Positions 31,600-36,861 of a stretch of 36,861 bases of DNA are shown piece by piece (within the stretch, counting starts at the first letter, position 1; every line of letters starts with the position of its first letter). Under the pieces are notes generated by a model that ran no database searches, was not told the DNA's origin, and saw only the letters and a list, made by a program, of their open reading frames with translations. Location: the NCBI RefSeq assembly GCF_003943505.1, contig NZ_RJPS01000010.1, positions 18,427 through 55,287 of the forward strand, written 5' to 3'. The translations under genes were made by a program, and so were the position numbers. The DNA is from Streptococcus cristatus (GTDB taxonomy: Bacteria; Bacillota; Bacilli; Lactobacillales; Streptococcaceae).

Positions 31600-32956
31600 A
31601 ACGCTAAAAGAATTTGTGCTTTCTCCTGACTTTGTCTTTTCACTGATTGTTGTCGGATTTATCATCGTTGTGGCTCTTTTACTTCTGGAAAATCGACGAG
31701 ATACTCAAAAGCTGGTGCAGTTAAATCAAAAGATCAAGGGATTGATTGCAGGAGATTATTCAGAAGTTTTAGATATGCAGGGCAGTCCTGAAATCACGGA
31801 CATGACCAATTCCATTAATGATCTTTCTGAAGTGATTCGCCTGACGCATGAAAATTTGGAGCAAGAGACCAAGCGTCTATCCAGCATCTTGTCTTATATG
31901 ACGGATGGTGTGCTTGCGACCAATCGTCGAGGGCAGATTATTACCATCAATGATATGGCAACCAAGCAATTGGGGGTCAAACGTGATGATGTGCTTAATA
32001 CCAGTATTTTAGATTTGCTGGATATTGCCGATGAGTACGATCTACGCGAATTGATTACCAATGTTCCAGAATTGACCATTGATTCTCAAGACGAAAACGG
32101 CGAATACGTAAGCTTGCGGGTTCGATTTGCCTTGATCAGACGGGAGTCAGGTTTTATATCAGGGTTGGTAGCAGTGTTGCACGATACAACGGAGCAAGAC
32201 AAGGAAGAACGGGAGCGTCGGCTTTTCGTTTCCAATGTTAGCCATGAATTGCGGACGCCTCTAACCAGTGTAAAATCCTATCTGGAGGCTTTAGACGATG
32301 GCGCTCTGTCAGAGCCTGTTGCACCGGAATTTGTCAAAGTCTCACTAACTGAGACAAATCGGATGATGCGGATGGTGACGGACTTGCTTAGCTTATCGCG
32401 GATTGATAATAATACCAGCCATCTGGACGTTGAGCTGACCAATTTTACGGCCTTTATCACCTATATCCTCAACCGTTTTGATAAGATAAAAAATCAGGAT
32501 GAGACCAAAAAATATGAGATTATCAGGGATTATTCAATTACGCCGATTTGGGTAGAGATTGATACGGATAAGATGACTCAGGTTATTGATAATATCATGA
32601 ACAATGCCATCAAGTATTCACCTGATGGTGGGACGATTACGGTTTCTGTGAGGACAACAGATGTTCAGTTGATTCTTTCAATTTCGGATGAAGGTTTGGG
32701 CATTCCCAAGCAGGATCTGCCAAAGATTTTTGATCGTTTCTATCGGGTGGATAAGGCCCGCAGTCGAGCCCAGGGAGGAACGGGCTTGGGTCTGGCTATT
32801 GCTAAAGAAATTATCAAGCAGCATCATGGCTTTATCTGGGCCAAAAGTGAGTACGGAAAGGGCTCTACCTTTACTATCGTCCTTCCATATGATAACGATG
32901 CTGTCCGTGTAGATGACTGGGAAAATGAAGAGAATGTAGAAAGTGAACATGACTAA
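31592..32956 (+). CDS. vicK: VicK/WalK sensor histidine kinase (single membrane helix form)
   Basis: 454 residues. One membrane helix (about 13-33) near the N-terminus, no large extracellular domain, a HAMP-like linker, a PAS domain (about 95-200), HisKA with H218 in [13 protein letters not shown], and the HATPase domain with [15 protein letters not shown] and GGTGLGLAI. This compact layout is typical of streptococci and differs from B. subtilis WalK, which has two helices and an extracellular PAS-like domain. It acts as kinase and phosphatase for VicR. The start overlaps vicR by 8 bases, and the end overlaps vicX. Confidence 0.97.
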   Translation: MIETLKEFVLSPDFVFSLIVVGFIIVVALLLLENRRDTQKLVQLNQKIKGLIAGDYSEVLDMQGSPEITDMTNSINDLSEVIRLTHENLEQETKRLSSILSYMTDGVLATNRRGQIITINDMATKQLGVKRDDVLNTSILDLLDIADEYDLRELITNVPELTIDSQDENGEYVSLRVRFALIRRESGFISGLVAVLHDTTEQDKEERERRLFVSNVSHELRTPLTSVKSYLEALDDGALSEPVAPEFVKVSLTETNRMMRMVTDLLSLSRIDNNTSHLDVELTNFTAFITYILNRFDKIKNQDETKKYEIIRDYSITPIWVEIDTDKMTQVIDNIMNNAIKYSPDGGTITVSVRTTDVQLILSISDEGLGIPKQDLPKIFDRFYRVDKARSRAQGGTGLGLAIAKEIIKQHHGFIWAKSEYGKGSTFTIVLPYDNDAVRVDDWENEENVESEHD

Positions 32957-33749
32957 GGGATTTCAATATAGTATTCTAGCATCAGGCTCGAGTGGTAATT
33001 GCTTTTATCTGGAAACAGACCAAAAACGCCTACTTGTCGATGCTGGTCTATCAGGGAAAAAAATTACCAGCCTTTTGAGTGAAATTGATCGCAAACCAGA
33101 AGATTTAGATGCTATTTTGGTCACCCATGAGCACAAGGATCACATCCATGGTGTAGGAGTTTTGGCGCGTAAGTACAATCTAGATATTTATGCCAACGAA
33201 GCAACCTGGCGAGCGATGGAAAAGGACTTGGGCAAGCTGGATGCCAGTCAGAAGCATATCTTTGAAATGGGTAAGATGAAGACCTTCGGTGACCTCGATA
33301 TCGAAAGTTTTGGAGTGAGCCATGATGCGGCTGCTCCTCAGTTTTACCGCTTTATGAAGGATGACAAGAGCTTTGTCATGCTGACGGATACGGGCTATGT
33401 TAGCGACCGCATGGCTGGAGTGATTGAGAATGCAGATGCTTATTTGATCGAGAGCAATCATGATATCGAGATTCTCCGGAGCGGTGCTTATCCGTGGAGT
33501 CTGAAACAGCGCATCCTGTCTGACTTGGGGCATTTATCCAACGAAGACGGTGCAGAGACCATGATTCGCACACTTGGCAATCGCACCAAGCGCATTTATC
33601 TGGGGCATTTGAGCAAGGAAAATAATATCAAGGAGCTGGCTCATATGACTATGGTCAATCAACTGGCTCAAGCTGACTTGCCAGTGGGTCATGATTTCCA
33701 AGTCTTTGATACTTCTCCTGACACTGCAACGCCTTTGGTAAATATCTAA
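32949..33749 (+). CDS. vicX: VicX/YycJ metallo-beta-lactamase fold hydrolase
   Basis: 266 residues from the ATG at 32949; an in-frame GTG six bases earlier is possible but less likely. The motif HEHKDH is at about residues 60-65 (HxHxDH zinc site), with conserved LTDTGYVSDRM and IYLGHLSKENN segments carrying later ligands. VicX is the third gene of the locus; it is not needed for kinase activity and affects growth, competence or stress in streptococci; its substrate is unknown. It overlaps vicK by 8 bases. Confidence 0.95.
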   Translation: MTKGFQYSILASGSSGNCFYLETDQKRLLVDAGLSGKKITSLLSEIDRKPEDLDAILVTHEHKDHIHGVGVLARKYNLDIYANEATWRAMEKDLGKLDASQKHIFEMGKMKTFGDLDIESFGVSHDAAAPQFYRFMKDDKSFVMLTDTGYVSDRMAGVIENADAYLIESNHDIEILRSGAYPWSLKQRILSDLGHLSNEDGAETMIRTLGNRTKRIYLGHLSKENNIKELAHMTMVNQLAQADLPVGHDFQVFDTSPDTATPLVNI

Positions 33750-33765
33750 TCATCAGTCGCTCAGA

Positions 33766-33948
33766 AAGAGAGTGGGACGGAAATCGGTAATTCGTTAGAA
33801 TTCGATTTCGTCGTCCCACCTCCGCACAGTTGAATAGGGCTGTAAAAGCTGATGAAATCAGCGTAGTAGAACCCACTCAACCACTGCGTCTTGCTCGACA
33901 ATCCAAAGACAATTGAGGGGCTAGGACTTTTGTCCCAACCTCTTTTTT
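33766..33948 (+). repeat. Structured intergenic repeat-like element after vicX
   Basis: The 325-base gap between vicX and the next gene holds an element with a long hairpin at 33772-33819: GTGGGACG pairs with CGTCCCAC, and inside it AAATCG with CGATTT and AATTC with GAATT. A small stem GCTGAT/ATCAGC follows at 33848-33862, a CCCACTC block (33872-33878) is complementary to GAGTGGG at 33770-33776, and a terminator hairpin lies at the end. I recall similar GAGTGGGAC-type intergenic elements in other oral streptococci, but only one copy is present here, so repetition is inferred. From 33949 to 34074 I see only a weak -10 (TATACT, 34008) and the palindrome AAACTAGTTT. Confidence 0.55.
33915..33948 (+). 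terminator. Terminator of vicRKX within the repeat-like element
   Basis: GAGG (33915-33918) pairs with CCTC (33939-33942) and GGAC (33924-33927) with GTCC (33932-33935) around a TTTT loop, followed by six T. Confidence 0.75.
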
Positions 33949-34074
33949 AGGATTGACAAGAATTATTATTTATGGGAAACTAGTTTTATATTTTTTAGCT
34001 TGTTTTTTATACTAGAAAGGAAGCTAAAGAATTGAAATGAAGAACGACTATGAAAATCTACGTGAGGAAACCAA

Positions 34075-34434
34075 ATGCGCTTGATTTATTTTGTGATTGC
34101 CTGTCTATCTTTGGCCTTAGGAGTGCTGGGGATTTTTCTGCCCCTTCTTCCTACGACCCCATTTTTGCTTTTGTCTATTGCTTGCTTTTCGCGTAGCTCC
34201 AAGCGGATTGAGAATTGGCTTTATCACACCAAAATGTATCAAATCTATGTCGCAGATTTTCGGGAGACTGGCTCGATTGCCAAAGAGCGCAAGAAAAAGA
34301 TTATCGTGTCCATCTATATCTTGATGGGAATTTCTATTACTTTCGCGCCCATTATTTGGGTGAAAATTTTCTTGTTCGCCCTGACAATCTTTATTACTTA
34401 TTACCTTTTCAAGGTCATCCCAGATAAGGAATAG
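34075..34434 (+). CDS. YbaN family (DUF454) small membrane protein
   Basis: 119 residues. Two or three membrane helices: about residues 3-25 (with GVLGIFLPLLPTTPFLLLS, the family hallmark), then a basic amphipathic middle (CFSRSSKRIENWLY, RETGSIAKERKKK) and helices from about 73 to the C-terminus. DUF454/YbaN proteins are of unknown function. RBS GAGGAAAC. Followed by its own terminator. Confidence 0.83.
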   Translation: MRLIYFVIACLSLALGVLGIFLPLLPTTPFLLLSIACFSRSSKRIENWLYHTKMYQIYVADFRETGSIAKERKKKIIVSIYILMGISITFAPIIWVKIFLFALTIFITYYLFKVIPDKE

Positions 34435-34461
34435 ACCGGGAATTACGCTAAGAAGACAAGT

Positions 34462-34488
34462 AAACAAGTGCGTTGACACTTGTTTTTT
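34462..34488 (+). terminator. Terminator of the YbaN-family gene
   Basis: AAACAAGTG (34462-34470) pairs with CACTTGTTT (34477-34485), followed by T. Confidence 0.85.
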
Positions 34489-34496
34489 GGTATAAT
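34488..34496 (+). promoter_or_regulatory. Extended -10 promoter of rnc-smc
   Basis: TGGTATAAT directly follows the ybaN terminator and lies about 84 bases before the rnc ATG. Confidence 0.65.
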
Positions 34497-34544
34497 GGTA
34501 GATAGTTCACAAAGAACATCATTTTAGAAAGGACGGATTGGACT

Positions 34545-34569
34545 CATGCTCTGCCTTGGCCTAGCATGA
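34545..34569 (+). promoter_or_regulatory. Short ORF and inverted repeat in the rnc leader
   Basis: An ATG at 34546 opens a 7-codon frame ending at TGA 34567-34569, with AAAGGACGG upstream as a possible RBS. The same stretch is an inverted repeat, with CATGCT (34545-34550) and AGCATG (34563-34568). It lies 10 bases before the rnc start, which itself has only a weak RBS (AAGAAAC). Confidence 0.4.
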
Positions 34570-34579
34570 AAAAGAAACT

Positions 34580-35269
34580 ATGGAACATTTAAAAGATGCA
34601 CTGCTGGAGCAGTTTGGACTGGTGTTTGAAGACAGCAGTCTGCTAGAGACCGCTTTTACTCACACCAGCTATGCCAATGAGCACCGCCTCTTAAAAATTT
34701 CACACAATGAACGCCTGGAATTTTTAGGAGACGCTGTTCTGCAGCTGATTATTTCTGAGTATTTATATAAAAAATACCCCAAAAAACCAGAAGGAGATTT
34801 GTCAAAACTACGCTCTATGATTGTTCGGGAGGAGAGTTTAGCTGGCTTTGCACGGGACTGTCAGTTTGATCAGTTTATCAAGCTGGGTCGCGGTGAGGAA
34901 AAGTCCGGAGGCCGCAATCGCGATACCATTCTGGGTGACTTATTTGAGGCCTTTTTGGGTGCCCTTCTTTTGGATAAGGATGTGGAGACTGTTAAGGACT
35001 TTATTTATCAAGTCATGATTCCCAAGGTGGAAGCAGGAGACTTTGAGCAGGTGACTGACTATAAGACCAAGCTGCAGGAACTTCTGCAGGTTAATGGCGA
35101 TGTGGAGATTGTCTATCAGGTTACAGATGAGACAGGGCCAGCCCATGCTAAGAATTTTGCTGTGGCTGTATTGATTAATGGTCAGAAAGCAGGTCAGGGA
35201 CAAGGCCGTTCTAAGAAACTGGCTGAGCAGGAAGCTGCCAAGGATGCATTTGAAAAGGAAAGTCACTAA
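34580..35269 (+). CDS. rnc: Ribonuclease III
   Basis: 229 residues. The N-terminal RNase III domain carries the signature [12 protein letters not shown] (residues 43-54) with E47 and D51, and the second metal-binding segment [12 protein letters not shown] with D120 and E123. The C-terminal dsRNA-binding domain (about 155-226) begins [10 protein letters not shown]. It processes rRNA precursors and cuts double-stranded RNA, often including its own mRNA leader. The stop codon overlaps the smc start by one base (TAATG). Confidence 0.96.
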   Translation: MEHLKDALLEQFGLVFEDSSLLETAFTHTSYANEHRLLKISHNERLEFLGDAVLQLIISEYLYKKYPKKPEGDLSKLRSMIVREESLAGFARDCQFDQFIKLGRGEEKSGGRNRDTILGDLFEAFLGALLLDKDVETVKDFIYQVMIPKVEAGDFEQVTDYKTKLQELLQVNGDVEIVYQVTDETGPAHAKNFAVAVLINGQKAGQGQGRSKKLAEQEAAKDAFEKESH

Positions 35270-36861
35270 TGTTTTTAAAGGAAATTGAAATTCAGGGCTT
35301 CAAGTCATTTGCAGACAAGACCAAGGTGGTTTTTGACCAAGGGGTGACTGCTGTTGTTGGTCCCAATGGCTCAGGCAAGTCCAACATTACAGAGAGCCTG
35401 CGCTGGGCTCTGGGTGAGTCGAGCGTCAAGAGTCTGCGGGGCGGTAAGATGCCCGATGTTATTTTTGCTGGGACGGAGAACCGCAAGCCCCTCAACTATG
35501 CTTCGGTCGTTGTGATTTTGGATAATCAGGACCAGTTTATCAAGCAGGCTGGCAAGGAAATCCGTGTCGAGCGCCATATCTATCGTAGTGGTGATAGCGA
35601 GTACAAGATTGACGGTAAAAAGGTTCGGCTGCGCGATGTCCATGACCTTTTCATGGATACAGGGCTAGGACGAGATTCCTTCTCCATCATTTCCCAAGGG
35701 AAGGTCGAGGAAATCTTTAACAGCAAACCAGAAGAGCGTCGGGCTATCTTTGAAGAAGCGGCTGGAGTGCTCAAATACAAGACCCGCCGCAAGGAAACAG
35801 AGAGCAAGCTAGCGCAGACTCAAGACAATCTGGATCGCTTGGAAGACATTATCTACGAGCTGGATAGTCAAGTCAAGCCACTGGAAAAGCAGGCTGAGAC
35901 TGCTAAGCGCTTTTTAGAACTGAATCAAGAGCGTCAGGAGCTCTATCTGGATGTTTTGGTGGCTCAAATTAAGGCGAATAAAACTGATTTGACGGTGGCA
36001 GAGGCTGATTTGGAGAGTATCAAGCAGGAGCTGGTGGCCTATTATACGAAACGGGATGAGTTGGAACGTGAAAATCAAGAGATTAAGGTCAAACGCCAGG
36101 AAGTGAGTCAAAAACTGTCTGACGATCAGGCCAGTCTTTTGGAGCTGACGCGTTTGATCAGTGATTTGGAACGCCAGATAGACCTAGCTAAGTTGGAGTC
36201 TAGTCAGGCGGCCAACAGCCGTTTGGAAAATGAAGAACGTTTGGCTGGGTTGAGAGAAAAAAGCCAGCAGTTGACAGCTGATATTTCCTCCAAGGAAGCT
36301 CATCTAGCTGATTTAGCAGTCCAGTTGACAGAAAATCAAGAGGCTATGAGCCAGTTGGAAGCAGAATTGGCGGACTTTTCAGATGACCCGGATCAGTTGA
36401 TTGAAAATCTGCGGGATCGTTACGTCAAGCTCATGCAAGAAGAAGCGGATCTGTCTAACGACTTGACATCGCTCGAAAATCGTCTGGAGAATGAGCGTAG
36501 TCAAGCTGCCAGCAAACAGGCTGAGTTTAGCAAACTGCAGGCTGATTTAAAAGCTGGTAGGGCAGAAGAAGCGGATCGACAGGCGGAATTAGAAGAGGCT
36601 CAGACTGCCCTCAGAGCCTTGCTAGATCAGTATCAGGAGCAGCAGGGGCAGGTCGAGAAGTTGGCGACTGCTTATCAAAATGAGCAGACCAGCATGTTTG
36701 CCCTGCTGGATGATTTGAAAAATAAAAAAGCCCGTGCAGCCAGTTTAGAAGCTATCCTTAAAAATCACAGTAATTTTTATGCAGGTGTAAAAAGCGTCCT
36801 GCAGGAGGCTGATCGTCTGGGTGGTATTGTCGGGGCAGTCAGCGAGAAATTAAGCTTCGAT
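35269..36861 (+). CDS. smc: Chromosome partition protein SMC, 3'-truncated by the window
   Basis: 531 codons are visible; the frame is open to the last base. Residues 1-38 show the SMC head start [18 protein letters not shown] and Walker A GPNGSGKS (31-38). The remainder of the N-terminal head contains the ISQGKVEEIFNSKPEERR segment, followed by a long coiled-coil and the start of the hinge near the end (FYAGVKSVLQEADRLGGIVG). SMC forms ring-shaped dimers with ScpAB to organise and separate the chromosome. The start overlaps the rnc stop by one base, so the genes are translationally linked. Confidence 0.96.
   Translation, partial: MFLKEIEIQGFKSFADKTKVVFDQGVTAVVGPNGSGKSNITESLRWALGESSVKSLRGGKMPDVIFAGTENRKPLNYASVVVILDNQDQFIKQAGKEIRVERHIYRSGDSEYKIDGKKVRLRDVHDLFMDTGLGRDSFSIISQGKVEEIFNSKPEERRAIFEEAAGVLKYKTRRKETESKLAQTQDNLDRLEDIIYELDSQVKPLEKQAETAKRFLELNQERQELYLDVLVAQIKANKTDLTVAEADLESIKQELVAYYTKRDELERENQEIKVKRQEVSQKLSDDQASLLELTRLISDLERQIDLAKLESSQAANSRLENEERLAGLREKSQQLTADISSKEAHLADLAVQLTENQEAMSQLEAELADFSDDPDQLIENLRDRYVKLMQEEADLSNDLTSLENRLENERSQAASKQAEFSKLQADLKAGRAEEADRQAELEEAQTALRALLDQYQEQQGQVEKLATAYQNEQTSMFALLDDLKNKKARAASLEAILKNHSNFYAGVKSVLQEADRLGGIVGAVSEKLSFD

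Noticed and set aside
32943-32948. GTG start for VicX two codons upstream
   Set aside because: The ATG at 32949 gives the usual N-terminus; the RBS does not favour the GTG. The difference is only two residues and not excluded.
33977-33986. Palindrome AAACTAGTTT upstream of the YbaN-family gene as an operator
   Set aside because: It is short, occurs once, and no matching regulator is nearby.
34037-34084. 15-codon ORF overlapping the YbaN-family start
   Set aside because: The nearest AAAGGAAG is too far from its ATG, and no recognisable peptide or structure supports it.
34473-34496. TTGACA and TATAAT before rnc as a classical promoter
   Set aside because: The spacing is only 12 bases, and the TTGACA is the loop and arm of the ybaN terminator; an extended -10 alone is the better reading.

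Overview
The window looks like chromosomal core DNA of a viridans-group Streptococcus, most likely the S. sanguinis/S. gordonii neighbourhood. The evidence is the vicR-vicK-vicX locus with a short single-helix VicK, rnc-smc next to it, the hprK-lgt-DUF948-YtxH operon, the metB-patB pair, the tex-sprT pair and moderate base composition. The species call is inference. I see no rRNA, tRNA, CRISPR array, insertion sequence or prophage.

Layout. 1-3927: the 3' part of a MurJ/YtgP-type lipid flippase, then a methionine/cysteine operon (metB-patB) behind a MetR/MtaR-type box. 3948-7714: an apparent magnesium operon. It has a strong promoter, an M-box-like riboswitch with terminator, a glutathione-S-transferase-like gene, a previously unlisted 23-codon leader ORF with competing hairpins, and an MgtA-type P-type ATPase. 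7784-12792 (minus strand): zwf, a DHA2-type MFS transporter, and a three-gene unit (45-aa microprotein, UPF0718 permease, TIGR03943 protein) joined by two ATGA overlaps. 12963-16538: tex-sprT, a PspC-domain protein and a NUDIX hydrolase. 16682-20180: hprK-lgt-DUF948-YtxH, then a lipoprotein with a C39-like cysteine-peptidase domain. 20230-21579: a DUF3270 membrane protein and a U32 peptidase-family protein. 21710-25838: a TetR repressor divergent from an ABC exporter, with two near-identical operators. 25933-29501: metallophosphoesterase, an Rrf2 regulator and its likely target oxidoreductase, a double-VOC dioxygenase-like protein and an O6-alkylguanine-DNA alkyltransferase. 29553-30635 (minus): pepQ. 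30898-36861: vicRKX, a structured intergenic repeat, a YbaN-family protein, rnc and the start of smc.

The most interesting signals are regulatory. First, the mgtA leader ORF carries an acidic/proline N-terminal stretch resembling the principle of enterobacterial MgtL. Mutually exclusive hairpins follow it, and it lies downstream of an M-box in the same apparent transcript, which suggests two-layer Mg2+ control. Second, three copies of a TGTAAY-N7-RTTACA palindrome sit at the promoters of an Rrf2 regulator and its neighbour; two of them have identical geometry relative to the -35 element. Third, tex and the U32 gene appear to be transcribed as (nearly) leaderless mRNAs. Fourth, a structured repeat-like element ends the vicRKX operon.
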